Origin: JASFYU01 sp045046905
GTDB lineage: Bacteria; Bacteroidota; Bacteroidia; Flavobacteriales; Flavobacteriaceae
Length of the DNA stretch: 64,000 bases
Assembly (NCBI GenBank): GCA_045046905.1
Contig: JASFYU010000116.1
Span: 12,135-76,134 of the forward strand
Direction of reading: 5' to 3'
The notes below the pieces were generated by a model. It searched no databases. It was not told where the DNA came from and saw nothing but the letters and a program-made list of their open reading frames with translations. The translations under genes were made by a program, and so were the position numbers. The number at the start of each line of letters is the position of its first letter. Within the stretch, counting starts at the first letter, position 1. This document shows positions 16,573-26,130 of the stretch, piece after piece.

Positions 16573-17334
16573 TTAAAAATCTTTTAACACTTTTAGAGCT
16601 GACGAAGCTACCCAACCTGTCTTTCCGTCAATAATCCGAATTTTCTTCCAATCATTCAGCTCTTCAAGTACATTTACCTTGGTGCCCTCGTGTAGTTTAA
16701 ATACTTCTTGACTCCTGTCATTGGGTTCTGACTTTATAGTTACCTCATCGGCGAATACTATAGCGGGTCGGTCAGCCTTAAAATCATTGCTCAGCACAAA
16801 GGCAAAAATGAAGGATACGACTCCTATGACCAGGGATACCAGGCTAGAGATAAAGGCAAGGCGTTTTTGCGTGGCATATTTAAAATAGTAAAAGGCAATA
16901 TAGAGGAACACAAAGAGTATTATGAATGTAACGGCCGCATAGGCCCATTGGTCAAAAGATAGAAATCTACTAATACTTGTATAGATTTTGGAAATCCCCG
17001 TTTCGGGCAGAATTTCTATCGCATCTAAGGTCATATTCTGGGCATAGGCCAGATTGTTCAGTATTTCAGCATCTTTTGGTTGTAGTAGCAGTGCTTTCTC
17101 ATAGTAATAAATACTAGGTGCAATTTGGTTCAATTTATAATGGGTATTGCCCAAATTAAAGTAGAGCTCCGCAGAATGTTGTCCGTCATTTAAAATACCC
17201 ATATAATTTTGAATGGCCTTTTCATATTCCCCTTCGTTATATGCATCAGTACCTTTATTGAAAAGCGCTTCATTCTGGGCCGATGCCGTAACGCACATCA
17301 ATAAAACAAATAGGGGCATCAGTCTTTTTATCAT
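16573..17334 (-). CDS. batE: BatE: TPR and SH3-domain membrane protein of the Bat operon
   Basis: 253 residues. A signal peptide is followed by TPR repeats (residues 20-90), two membrane segments at about 120-145 and 160-180, and a C-terminal bacterial SH3 domain (FADEVTIKSEPNDRSQEVF...GWVASSALKVL). SH3 domains of this type often bind cell-wall material. It is the last gene of the operon, two bases after batD. Confidence 0.85.
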   Translation of the reverse strand: MIKRLMPLFVLLMCVTASAQNEALFNKGTDAYNEGEYEKAIQNYMGILNDGQHSAELYFNLGNTHYKLNQIAPSIYYYEKALLLQPKDAEILNNLAYAQNMTLDAIEILPETGISKIYTSISRFLSFDQWAYAAVTFIILFVFLYIAFYYFKYATQKRLAFISSLVSLVIGVVSFIFAFVLSNDFKADRPAIVFADEVTIKSEPNDRSQEVFKLHEGTKVNVLEELNDWKKIRIIDGKTGWVASSALKVLKDF

Positions 17335-17336
17335 AC

Positions 17337-19115
17337 CTATAGTTGTTTGTCCATTTGAGAAATTACTTCGCTCGCCCTGTCATAATCCTCTTGCATCTGC
17401 ACTTCTGAAAATGGACTATAACGGGCCATTTCACAGTTTTTGAGCAATCCTATAAAACCGTCTTTGGTGCTGAGGTCGACCTGTTTTTGATCTAATAAGG
17501 AATCGATTTTATCTTTGCTGAACTCAGAGGTCTCGATTTTCAATTTCGCCTTCAAATAATTGTGAAGTGCCTTTTCCAAGGCAACATAAAAGGCTTCTTT
17601 GTCACCCAAGGCCTTTTTTGCCGTCGATAAGTATTTTCGCGCCAATTTATTTGCCCGTTTTATTTTATTGCCGGCAACATCACTTGCTATAGCTTCTCTT
17701 TTCTTGCCGAAAATTATAGCAAAAGGAATGAGCAGTAAGGGCAAGAGCAGCCATAAATAAAAACATTGGGAGCCAAAGAAATAATTGGTGCCGATGGTTG
17801 ATAAATTTGGTTTTAATTTAATAAAATTAAACTGATCTCCAGTGGCAACGACCATCTGACGATTTCCCTTGGAGGAACTGCCGCTATTGACCAAAGTATT
17901 GCTTGGCCCTTCGAGTACGTTAACCACAATCTCTTTTGAATTAATTGTAATATACTTTTTTGTCTTCGGATTAAAATAACTGAAAGGTATACTTGGTATA
18001 GGATATTTGCCCTTAAAAGTAGGCACTATAGTGTAACTGTTGCTCACCCTGCCCTGCATGCCCGAGAGTGTAGTACGTATGCTTTCTTCGAATTCGGGGT
18101 CATATACCTCTAATGAACTCGGTAGACTGGGTGTGGGTAATTGAAAGAGTTTTAAATTACCCTTCCCCTTGACTTCGACCTTCGCCTGTAAAGATTCGGA
18201 TGCATTTAAAGCAGTTTTACTAGTCGTCACAGAAAAGGTATACTCTCCGACCGCACCACTAAAATTAGCAGGTTTTCCGGTTATGGGCAGGGCTTTTACA
18301 TTGATGGTGCGTTTGCCTGCAGATACTGTTTTATTGGTTTGCGAATAAATTCGGCCTCCAAAAAAATCACGCTTGTTCGTAGGCACATCAACGGTGACCT
18401 CCAAAGAAAGAGGTTCTATCTCTAGATTCCCTGATTTTTGAGGGTACAGCACTACCCTTTTTAAGACTACATAGCGATACGGTTCTCCTTGGTAGGTGCC
18501 ATTTTGAGTGCTGCGCACTGAGACCGCTATGTCTTGGCTCCAAAAATTGTTGTACTTGGGGTTGTCCAATGGTCTGTAATTTGACACACTGATATTTGGG
18601 CTGACGTACAATTTGTAAACTACGCTTACGGCCTCATTTAGAAACGGATCAGTCTTAGAAACTTCTGCAATCAAATGTAAACTTTTGTCTGCAACATCAT
18701 CTACGGTCATTTGCTCGCTTGGCTTGTCGACCCCAGCCGTAATCTCAACTTTTCTGGTCGCCGATTTATAAATCTTACCATTAATTTCAACGGTTGCCTG
18801 TTTTATGGTAAATTTTCCTCTGGCCGTTGGCCGTAATATATAAGAGAGAATCTTTGAGTAGCTTCTAACCCCGTTGATCCAGCTTGAGCTAATTTGGGTA
18901 GAAGGCCCCATAAGAACACGAAAACCCTTAAAATCAGGTGGGGTGAAATTATCGCCATCTTTATTCATTACAAATTCAGCACGAAGCCGTTCATTGATGC
19001 CCAGTTTTTCTTTGCTCAATTTTAGCTCGAAGGTGACCGCATTCTTATCCTGTGCCCTTAAAATAAGGGCAAAAAATAGTATTGGAATTAGCGTGATATA
19101 TCTTTTAAATTGCAT
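17337..19115 (-). CDS. batD: BatD: large membrane-anchored beta-domain protein
   Basis: 592 residues. A signal peptide ends near ALILRAQD, then several beta-rich immunoglobulin-like modules fill the periplasmic part (to about residue 420). A membrane segment lies near 455-475 (CFYLWLLLPLLLIPFAIIF), followed by an alpha-helical cytoplasmic tail. BatD proteins are thought to be part of an envelope complex with the VWA proteins BatA and BatB. Tight spacing on both sides. Confidence 0.87.
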   Translation of the reverse strand: MQFKRYITLIPILFFALILRAQDKNAVTFELKLSKEKLGINERLRAEFVMNKDGDNFTPPDFKGFRVLMGPSTQISSSWINGVRSYSKILSYILRPTARGKFTIKQATVEINGKIYKSATRKVEITAGVDKPSEQMTVDDVADKSLHLIAEVSKTDPFLNEAVSVVYKLYVSPNISVSNYRPLDNPKYNNFWSQDIAVSVRSTQNGTYQGEPYRYVVLKRVVLYPQKSGNLEIEPLSLEVTVDVPTNKRDFFGGRIYSQTNKTVSAGKRTINVKALPITGKPANFSGAVGEYTFSVTTSKTALNASESLQAKVEVKGKGNLKLFQLPTPSLPSSLEVYDPEFEESIRTTLSGMQGRVSNSYTIVPTFKGKYPIPSIPFSYFNPKTKKYITINSKEIVVNVLEGPSNTLVNSGSSSKGNRQMVVATGDQFNFIKLKPNLSTIGTNYFFGSQCFYLWLLLPLLLIPFAIIFGKKREAIASDVAGNKIKRANKLARKYLSTAKKALGDKEAFYVALEKALHNYLKAKLKIETSEFSKDKIDSLLDQKQVDLSTKDGFIGLLKNCEMARYSPFSEVQMQEDYDRASEVISQMDKQL

Positions 19116-19120
19116 TTAAA

Positions 19121-19990
19121 CTACCAATCTTTTTCATTTTTAACCTTAAGGCCCTTCACTTTTTGGGCATTAATTTTTTCTTGTACTTTCTTCTCTTCAT
19201 TCTGCATGGCTTCTAGCAGATTTTGAACCTGCTGTTTAGACAACTGATTTGGTCTGGGCTGTTTTTGCTCCTCTTCCTGATCTCCTTGGTCGGGCTGTTT
19301 TTTCTGATCTTCTTTTTTATCACCCTCACCTTCCTCATTATCTTCTTTCTTTTCGTCGCCCTTGTCACCATCCTCTTTTTCATCCTCATTATCCTGATCG
19401 CCCTGATCGCCGTCTTTCTGATCTTGGTCTTTATCTTTCTTGTCCTCTTGGTCTTTATCTTGGTTCTCCTTGTCGTCGTCTTTTTGATCGTTTTTTTGAT
19501 CCTCCTGTTCTTTTTTGAGCATTTCTTTGGCCAGGGCCAAATTATAACGGGTCTCTTCATCGCCCGAATAGTTTCTAAGGGCTTCCTTATAGGCCTCTAC
19601 CGCTTTTTCATATTCCTTTCTCTTCATAAATACATTGCCCATATTATGGTAGGCCCTATGTTTATCAGATTTGTCGTCTGCCAATTCTCCTGCCTGTTTA
19701 AAGCGACCAAAGGCTTCGCCATAGGTTTCTTTATTGTAATAGGCATTACCCAAATTAAAGGGGGCAGCCACATTCTTTTCGCTTTTTGAAATGGCCTTTC
19801 TATAATCTACCTCTGCGGTCACAAAATTGTTCTCCGAAAGCGCTTTATTCCCTTCCCAGGTCAGATTTTTAGATTCCTTTAAGGCTCGTGCACTCTCCTT
19901 TTCCTCCTCTTGGGAGTATAGACTACATCCCATCAATAAAAGAACAGCTATAAGAGGTTTTATACTATGCACTTTCTTCATGTTTTTCAT
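19121..19990 (-). CDS. batC: BatC: TPR lipoprotein-like protein with a very charged C-terminal half
   Basis: 289 residues (286 if translation starts at the second Met). The N-terminal signal LIAVLLLMGCSLYSQ holds a lipobox-like LMGC. Three to four TPR units cover residues 35-150. Residues about 160-250 are low complexity, almost entirely D, E, K, Q, N and G. The gene start overlaps the end of batB by 17-26 bases, which implies translational coupling. TPR domains mediate protein contacts, and the charged linker is probably disordered. Confidence 0.85.
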   Translation of the reverse strand: MKNMKKVHSIKPLIAVLLLMGCSLYSQEEEKESARALKESKNLTWEGNKALSENNFVTAEVDYRKAISKSEKNVAAPFNLGNAYYNKETYGEAFGRFKQAGELADDKSDKHRAYHNMGNVFMKRKEYEKAVEAYKEALRNYSGDEETRYNLALAKEMLKKEQEDQKNDQKDDDKENQDKDQEDKKDKDQDQKDGDQGDQDNEDEKEDGDKGDEKKEDNEEGEGDKKEDQKKQPDQGDQEEEQKQPRPNQLSKQQVQNLLEAMQNEEKKVQEKINAQKVKGLKVKNEKDW

Positions 19991-21017
19991 TGAACAAATT
20001 CAATTTTTTGAGCCATTGGGTCTTTCGATCCAAAACAAAAATATCTAAAAATAGAAATAAAAAGCCTGCGCCCAAAAACCATTGGAACTGATTTTTATAT
20101 TCCGCAAACTGTTTTGCCTCGAATTCCTTTTTATCCATTTGGTTTAATTGATCTTTAATGTAGTCTACGGCTTCATCGGTATTTGTGCCATCTATATATT
20201 CTCCATTACCCTCATTCGCAATATCCGATAGTATATCTTCATTCAACTTTGTGATTACTACTTCGCCCTGAGCATCTTTCTTTAAACGCTCTACCACGCC
20301 GTTTCTTTTTATGGGAATAGGAACACCCCTACTTTTTCCAACCCCTATCGTGAAAATTCGAATGCCCTCCTCGACTGCGATTTCGACGGCCTCAAGAGTA
20401 GAGCCTTCAGAATGATCTTCCCCATCCGAAATAATAAAAAGAACTCTATTGGTCTGTTCCTCATCGTTGTAATAGGTGGTCGCCAACTCAATGGCCTCAT
20501 TGATCGCCGTTCCTTGAGAGGTCAACATATCAGTATTCATGCTCTGTAAAAACATTTTTGCCGCACCGTAATCAGTAGTTATAGGCAACTGAGGAAAGGC
20601 TTGCCCCGCATAGGCGATTATTCCTACGCGATCACTTGCCAATTGATTGATAATTTCAGACACCAAACGTTTGGCCTTTTCTAATCGGTTTGGGGCGATA
20701 TCCTCTGCCAACATACTTTTAGAAACATCTACGGCAAATACGATGTCTACACCCTCGCGTTTAATTGTCTCCAATTTTGTGCCAATTTTAGGGTTGACGA
20801 GTCCTAAGATTAAAAATGTTATTCCTAAAAGGAAGAAAAGTAATTTTAATACAGCCTTAAAATCAGATTTATTAGGAGCCAACCTTTTCAATAAAATCAG
20901 CTTGGCAAATTTTTTCTGGGTTCTTTTTTTCCAGATTTGGAGTAGCACAAACAGCACGATTATCACCGGAAGGATGAATAAAAAATAAAAATAAATCTTT
21001 TCGTCTAACTGAATCAT
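19965..21017 (-). CDS. batB: BatB: VWA-domain membrane protein
   Basis: 350 residues. Two N-terminal membrane helices (about 7-27 and 55-75), a von Willebrand A domain with MIDAS motif VDVSKSM near residue 95, and a C-terminal helix near 310-330. The VWA domain faces the periplasm or cytosol and binds partners through a metal ion. Part of the Bat complex with BatA. Confidence 0.92.
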   Translation of the reverse strand: MIQLDEKIYFYFLFILPVIIVLFVLLQIWKKRTQKKFAKLILLKRLAPNKSDFKAVLKLLFFLLGITFLILGLVNPKIGTKLETIKREGVDIVFAVDVSKSMLAEDIAPNRLEKAKRLVSEIINQLASDRVGIIAYAGQAFPQLPITTDYGAAKMFLQSMNTDMLTSQGTAINEAIELATTYYNDEEQTNRVLFIISDGEDHSEGSTLEAVEIAVEEGIRIFTIGVGKSRGVPIPIKRNGVVERLKKDAQGEVVITKLNEDILSDIANEGNGEYIDGTNTDEAVDYIKDQLNQMDKKEFEAKQFAEYKNQFQWFLGAGFLFLFLDIFVLDRKTQWLKKLNLFNEKHEESA

Positions 21018-21020
21018 AAT

Positions 21021-22019
21021 CTATATAAAACTTCTAAAAAAGGTATTGCGCAACACCCATTCCAATAGAATCAAAGCCCCTGCCAAAAATATCCACGGCC
21101 TAAACTTTTCTTCGTATTTATAATATTTGAATTCCTCTATTTCGGTTTTTTCGAGCTTGTTGATCTCTTCATAAATAGCTTCTAGCTTCTCATTATCCGT
21201 TGCCCTAAAATATTTTCCGCCGGTAGCCTCGGCTATATCCTTTAACAAAGTCTCATCGATTTCGACTTGTTGCATGCCGTACCTGAAGGAGCCATCCGAA
21301 TTATAGGCGATTGGGGAGAGAGCATTTCCATTGGTACCCAAACCAATGGTATAGGTTTTAATACCAAATTCAACAGCTAGATCTGCCGCGGTCTGGGGCT
21401 CGATAAAACCTGCATTATTGACCCCATCGGTAAGCAAAATAATAATTTTACTGATGGCCTTACTATCCTTTAAACGGTTCACTGAAGTAGCCAAGCCCAT
21501 GCCAATAGCGGTTCCGTCATTTAACTGACCATAAGTAATCTCTCTAAGGGCACTTAAAACTATAGATTTATCACTTGTAATCGGGGTTTTTGTATAAGCC
21601 TCACCGGCATAGGCAACCAGTCCTATACGATCATTCGGGCGCTCTTTTATAAAATTTGCGGCTACTTCTTTTAAGGCTGCCAATCTGTTCGGTTTCAAAT
21701 CTCGTGCCAACATGCTCGAGGATACATCGATGGCCATTACAATATCGACTCCCTTGGTCGTCTTTGTTCGAGTAGAGATGTCTTCAGTCTGCGGTCTGGC
21801 CATGGCAACTATTATTGTGGCAAGCGCCAATAACCTGAGTAAGAATAGCAGCGGTTTGAGCCTTGGCAGTATGCTGTTTTCAGAAAAGCCCTTGATACTC
21901 GAAATCTGAAGTGACGCTAGCTGTTCTTTTCGTTTTAGAATATACCAAAGCACAGCTAGTGGTAGCAGCAGTAGCAACCAAAAAAACTCAGGGTTTGCAT
22001 AGGTAATATTCTCGAACAT
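21021..22019 (-). CDS. batA: BatA: VWA-domain membrane protein
   Basis: 332 residues. N-terminal helices at about 10-27 and 55-75, VWA domain with MIDAS motif IDVSSSM near residue 97, and a C-terminal helix (PWIFLAGALILLEWVL). Same architecture as BatB, which follows after three bases. The Bat pair was named for aerotolerance in Bacteroides; the mechanism is not settled. Confidence 0.92.
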   Translation of the reverse strand: MFENITYANPEFFWLLLLLPLAVLWYILKRKEQLASLQISSIKGFSENSILPRLKPLLFLLRLLALATIIVAMARPQTEDISTRTKTTKGVDIVMAIDVSSSMLARDLKPNRLAALKEVAANFIKERPNDRIGLVAYAGEAYTKTPITSDKSIVLSALREITYGQLNDGTAIGMGLATSVNRLKDSKAISKIIILLTDGVNNAGFIEPQTAADLAVEFGIKTYTIGLGTNGNALSPIAYNSDGSFRYGMQQVEIDETLLKDIAEATGGKYFRATDNEKLEAIYEEINKLEKTEIEEFKYYKYEEKFRPWIFLAGALILLEWVLRNTFFRSFI

Positions 22020-23678
22020 TTATACGTCTGTTTTTACCTCTATGGTTGATAAAATTCTATCTACAATCTGTTGGGCGTATGAATCATCATCGGCCCATGT
22101 TAACAGCAATTGCTGTTGAAAACCTTTTCCGCCAAAACTCAGGATGATATATTTAGCCTGTACCATCTCATCGGATTCAGCTACTTTGAACTTGCAGCTA
22201 CCATACGTCTTAATTCCTTTTACACCAGTAATGGTAGTGAATTCCTCTTGTTTGGTAATAATATTTTTAGCGCCTTTTTTTTCAAAATTTTCAATTAATT
22301 GCTCAATGGTCTTTTCGAATTCGGGTTCCACAGCTTGCGTAAACGTAGTCGATGTGGCAGCTATGGTAAACAAGGCATCATCATTTCTGAATAAAAAAGT
22401 CTGTAGCTCATTTATGCTTGCTTTGGCCTCTGGCGGAATTTTGGTTTTTTGCCGTACCAATACTTCAGGAGTCTCTAAATTGATAGGCGGATACCCATAT
22501 GAACTGGCTACCCATTCATTTTCCAATAGTTTTTTTGTAGGATGTAGTGTGACCGTATCCCAAACATAGGTCGGGCCATAGTAAGCCGCGAGGGAAGCAA
22601 TCGAGATCAATAGTACTCCCAGAGTTATACCGCCAGCGAATATCCGCTTTTTACGCTCTGCTTTTTGGGCCAATTCTTCTTGGTACTCCTCTTGCTCCAG
22701 AAGTTCTTCCTCAGTAGGTTCAGGAAGGGCATCATGGGTCTTGATTACAATTTGTTCAATTGATTTTCGGTCTTGCTCCGCTACTGAAGTAGGAGGTTTA
22801 GATCTTGCGAATTTTACTAAATCGGCTGTTTGTAAAATTCTTTTGAACTGATTCAGGGTATCATTCTCCAGTTTCAATTCTCCGGCATCTTTTAACAGTT
22901 CTAATTTATTTATCAATTGGTCTGTTGTACTTTCAAGTGCGCTTACATGTGCATCTTCTTCTAAATAGGAACGCACAATATCAGTAAGTTCAGAATAATA
23001 TTCCTTGTATTCATCTTGGATAAGGTATTTGGAGTTTTCTAATTTTTTTAATTCCAATAAGGCCCGGTCATAAGCAGGCAGTAAGGCTACCTTTTCTTCA
23101 TCAGTCAAGGGTTCTTTTCGAAATACAAACCAATATAGTAGGGCGCCAATAAGGGCTATACCGGCCAAAATGGCCAAAAGTATTTTCCAAAGATCTGAAT
23201 TACTTTTTTCCACGACCATCAATTCCTTGATATCGTACATTTTTTGGACCAGCGTGTCTACGGCTACTGTTGCGACATCGATTTTTAAGGAATCTGTAAA
23301 AAACCCTTTGCCATTGATTTCAATACGTTGTGCCGGAAGTTTATACGACCCTGAATCAAATTGGGTCAGGGCATATATTTTCTGAAGGGTAATCCTGTCC
23401 TTTTTTCTGGTCGTATCGGTAGCAAATGCCTCCACGGTTTCCAAGGGAGAAAAAGTTTGCCCTTCAGGAAAAATAACCTGCGCCGTAGAATCTACTTCTA
23501 CCGTAACCGTGAACTTTATTTGCTCCCCAATTTTGATAAATGTGGTATCTACCTCGGAACGTACCGATATATTTTTCTGGGCAAAACCAAGAAAAGCAAT
23601 ATTGAAACACAAACACAAAAGAGCATATCGCGCGTGTTGCGAAATAAAATACTTCATTTTTGTTTTTCCATTTCTCAT
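22020..23678 (-). CDS. large two-helix membrane protein between DUF58 and BatA
   Basis: 552 residues; ATG at residue 8 is an equally likely start and would begin MKYFISQHARYALL. A signal peptide ends near FLGFAQ. A BatD-like beta domain covers residues 35-150, then a membrane segment near 165-185, a helical cytoplasmic part, a second membrane segment near 347-367, and a further soluble domain. The stop abuts the batA start with no gap. It carries no recognised catalytic motif. It probably joins the membrane complex; similar genes occur at this place in other Flavobacteriaceae, to my knowledge without an assigned function. Confidence 0.75.
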   Translation of the reverse strand: MRNGKTKMKYFISQHARYALLCLCFNIAFLGFAQKNISVRSEVDTTFIKIGEQIKFTVTVEVDSTAQVIFPEGQTFSPLETVEAFATDTTRKKDRITLQKIYALTQFDSGSYKLPAQRIEINGKGFFTDSLKIDVATVAVDTLVQKMYDIKELMVVEKSNSDLWKILLAILAGIALIGALLYWFVFRKEPLTDEEKVALLPAYDRALLELKKLENSKYLIQDEYKEYYSELTDIVRSYLEEDAHVSALESTTDQLINKLELLKDAGELKLENDTLNQFKRILQTADLVKFARSKPPTSVAEQDRKSIEQIVIKTHDALPEPTEEELLEQEEYQEELAQKAERKKRIFAGGITLGVLLISIASLAAYYGPTYVWDTVTLHPTKKLLENEWVASSYGYPPINLETPEVLVRQKTKIPPEAKASINELQTFLFRNDDALFTIAATSTTFTQAVEPEFEKTIEQLIENFEKKGAKNIITKQEEFTTITGVKGIKTYGSCKFKVAESDEMVQAKYIILSFGGKGFQQQLLLTWADDDSYAQQIVDRILSTIEVKTDV

Positions 23679-23682
23679 TAGA

Positions 23683-24549
23683 TTAACCTCTTCGTTTAAA
23701 ATAACCCAATAATTTTTTTACGTAACTTTCATCTACCCTACAACTAATGGTACCACAGCCTGATTTTGTAAAGGTCTCCTTGAAATAGTCTACCCTGCCC
23801 TTATGATATTCACCATAGGCCCTACGTACACTTTTAGATTGGGTATTGATTAATTTTACAGCGCCGGTCTCAACATCGTACATCTGTACCATACCCAAGT
23901 TAGGTATAGTTTCCTCGCGTTCGTCATAAACAAAGATCCCGGTCACATCGTGTTTATTCCCTGTTATTTTCAGGGTAGTTTCGTAATCTTCGGCCATAAA
24001 ATCGGATAATACGAAAACAATGGCCTTTTTCTTCATCACATTGGTAAGGTACTTTAGTGCCTCGGCAATATTGGTATGGTGACTTTTAGGTTTAAATTCT
24101 AACAATTCGCGAATAATTCGAAGTACATGTCTTTTTCCTTTTTTCGGCGGAATAAAAAGTTCTACGTCGTCTGAAAATAAAATCAGCCCGACCTTATCAT
24201 TATTCTGCAGGGCAGAAAATGCCAAGGTGGCCGATATTTCTGTGATGATTTCTTTTTTGAATTGATCCTTAGTACCAAACATTTCTGATCCGCTGACATC
24301 AACGAGTAGCATCATAGTAAGTTCACGCTCCTCCTCGAAGACTTTGACAAAGGGCTCATTATACCGTGCGGTAACATTCCAGTCGATATTACGTACATCA
24401 TCTCCGAATTGATATTGTCTGACTTCGCTAAAAGTCATACCGCGCCCCTTAAAAGTAGAATGGTATTCCCCACCAAAAATATGGTCAGAAAGACGACGTG
24501 TCTTTATCTCGATCTTACGTACTTTTTTAAGTAGCTCTTTGGTATCCAT
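23683..24549 (-). CDS. DUF58 family VWA-like protein
   Basis: 288 residues, cytosolic. The DUF58 core appears as YNEPFVKVFEEERELTMMLLV with the MIDAS-like DVSGSEMFG just after, and an upstream YHSTFKGRGMTFSEVRQYQ region. DUF58 proteins accompany MoxR ATPases and may act as their adaptor. It lies 4 bp before the next gene and 101 bp after moxR. Confidence 0.9.
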   Translation of the reverse strand: MDTKELLKKVRKIEIKTRRLSDHIFGGEYHSTFKGRGMTFSEVRQYQFGDDVRNIDWNVTARYNEPFVKVFEEERELTMMLLVDVSGSEMFGTKDQFKKEIITEISATLAFSALQNNDKVGLILFSDDVELFIPPKKGKRHVLRIIRELLEFKPKSHHTNIAEALKYLTNVMKKKAIVFVLSDFMAEDYETTLKITGNKHDVTGIFVYDEREETIPNLGMVQMYDVETGAVKLINTQSKSVRRAYGEYHKGRVDYFKETFTKSGCGTISCRVDESYVKKLLGYFKRRG

Positions 24550-24650
24550 CGTAATCAGTGAACAGTTTTAAGTAGGCAATTCACAGCAGTAATAAATCAA
24601 AGTGTTCAACAGACGAAAATTGTGCCGCCCATCAAATACTGCTAACTGTT

Positions 24651-25652
24651 TTAAGGCACTTCGATCTCGTTTACAATTTTGTTGATAATCTCCTCTGAAG
24701 TAATATTCTCAGCTTCGGCTTCATAGGTGATTCCTATTCTATGACGCAGCACATCATGAACTATAGCCCTTACATCTTCGGGTACTACATAGCCCCTTCG
24801 TTTGATAAAAGCATAGCATTTAGCCGCAATTCCCAGATTTATACTTCCACGTGGTGAGGCCCCAAAGCTTATTAAGGGTTTCAGGCTTTCGAGGTTGTAT
24901 TTTTCAGGATAACGGGTGGCAAAAACAATATCAAGAATATATTTCTCTACTTTTTCGTCCATATATACCTCACGTACCGCTTTCTGCCCATCCAATATTT
25001 GTTTTAAAGTAACTACGGGATTTACCTCTTCATAGGCTCCCAGAAGGTTTTGGCGCATAATCAACTGTTCCTCATTCATCTTTGGGTAGTCGATGACCGT
25101 TTTTAGCATAAAACGATCTATTTGTGCTTCGGGCAGCGGATAAGTACCTTCTTGTTCTATTGGGTTTTGCGTTGCCATTACCAAAAAAGGTTTGTCTAAA
25201 ATAAAGGTTTCGTCCCCGATAGTGACCTGCTTTTCTTGCATCGCCTCCAAAAGTGCTGATTGCACCTTGGCGGGCGCACGGTTTATTTCATCTGCCAGCA
25301 CAAAGTTGGCGAAAATAGGCCCTTTTTTTATAGAGAAATCGTTGATTTTCATATTGTAAATCATTGTACCTACAATATCTGCGGGCAAGAGGTCGGGAGT
25401 AAATTGAATTCTGCTAAAATCTCCTTTTACCGCCTTTGCCAAGGTGTTTATCGCTAACGTTTTCGCTAGACCAGGAACACCCTCCAATAAAATATGGCCC
25501 TGCCCTAAAAGGCCAATAAGTAATCTTTCGATCATATGCTTTTGGCCGACGATTACCTTGTTCATCTCTAACATCAGAAGGTCTATAAAAGCACTTTCCT
25601 TAGCAATTTTTTCGTTCACCGCATGTATATCAACGGTAGTATTTTCTTCCAT
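24651..25652 (-). CDS. MoxR-family AAA+ ATPase
   Basis: 333 residues. Walker A is GVPGLAKT near residue 58, Walker B is FVLADEINRAP near 121, and the sensor region ATQNPIEQEGTYPLPEAQ and sensor 2 GASPRGS follow. A chaperone-like ATPase thought to mature or activate VWA proteins. It is the first gene of the Bat operon, after a 478-bp leader region. The 101-bp gap to DUF58 contains no strong hairpin. Confidence 0.93.
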   Translation of the reverse strand: MEENTTVDIHAVNEKIAKESAFIDLLMLEMNKVIVGQKHMIERLLIGLLGQGHILLEGVPGLAKTLAINTLAKAVKGDFSRIQFTPDLLPADIVGTMIYNMKINDFSIKKGPIFANFVLADEINRAPAKVQSALLEAMQEKQVTIGDETFILDKPFLVMATQNPIEQEGTYPLPEAQIDRFMLKTVIDYPKMNEEQLIMRQNLLGAYEEVNPVVTLKQILDGQKAVREVYMDEKVEKYILDIVFATRYPEKYNLESLKPLISFGASPRGSINLGIAAKCYAFIKRRGYVVPEDVRAIVHDVLRHRIGITYEAEAENITSEEIINKIVNEIEVP

Positions 25653-26130
25653 ATAAATATTTAAATTTTTGGTAAAGGCTGCTTAGTTAAGCAATAGGCT
25701 GCAAATTGAAAATTTATTCACTGAGTCGCTGTTAATGATTGGTTAAAAATAGGCACGCCCCTTTATTTTTATGAAGTTTTTAAGGTATTTCTTTTTAATT
25801 TCACGCAACTATGGTAAACTTATCCGATTTTTCTAAAATTAGTGCAGAAGCCAAGTCTTGGAGGAGTTAAAAAAAACAACTCCCTATAAACGAAAAAACT
25901 GCATTAATGTACTAGGGTTTGATTTAGGATTTACATTGTCTGACAATATAAATTTTGAGGGAAAGATATACAATTAATTACAAAAAGCAGTAATCAATAC
26001 ATGCGAAATAAAAGGGCAGTAACAATCTAAAGATTAGCGCTAGAGCCAATAGCACTTTTGCTGTAAAACCTTGGTCGTTTTTAGAAGATTTGTTTATACT
26101 ACTTAAGCTTCTATTATTATATAAAATTGA
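25653..26130. other. 478-bp gene-free interval between divergent moxR and SDR genes
   Basis: AT-rich. It contains a 19-codon plus-strand frame (25811-25870) that overlaps a GGAGTT...AACTCC hairpin (25863-25882), and on the minus strand an open stretch (about 25977-26100) reading like a hydrophobic helix, AKVLLALALIFRLLLPFYF, but without an ATG. Neither is convincing as a gene. Promoters of both flanking units must lie here; no TAnnTTTG box with a good -33 stands out. Confidence 0.5.

Noticed and set aside
19223..19789. Long plus-strand hydrophobic frame (188 codons) opposite batC
   Set aside because: It is the antisense of the D/E/K-rich repeat region; such DNA reads as Leu/Ile/Phe/Val in the other strand.
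25811..25870. 19-codon reading frame MVNLSDFSKISAEAKSW before a GGAGTT/AACTCC hairpin
   Set aside because: Too short, no ribosome-binding site or promoter-like box, no conservation that I can judge.
25977..26100. Minus-strand hydrophobic stretch AKVLLALALIFRLLLPFYF in the moxR/SDR gap
   Set aside because: No ATG, GTG or TTG start at a sensible place; hydrophobic runs arise by chance in AT-rich DNA.
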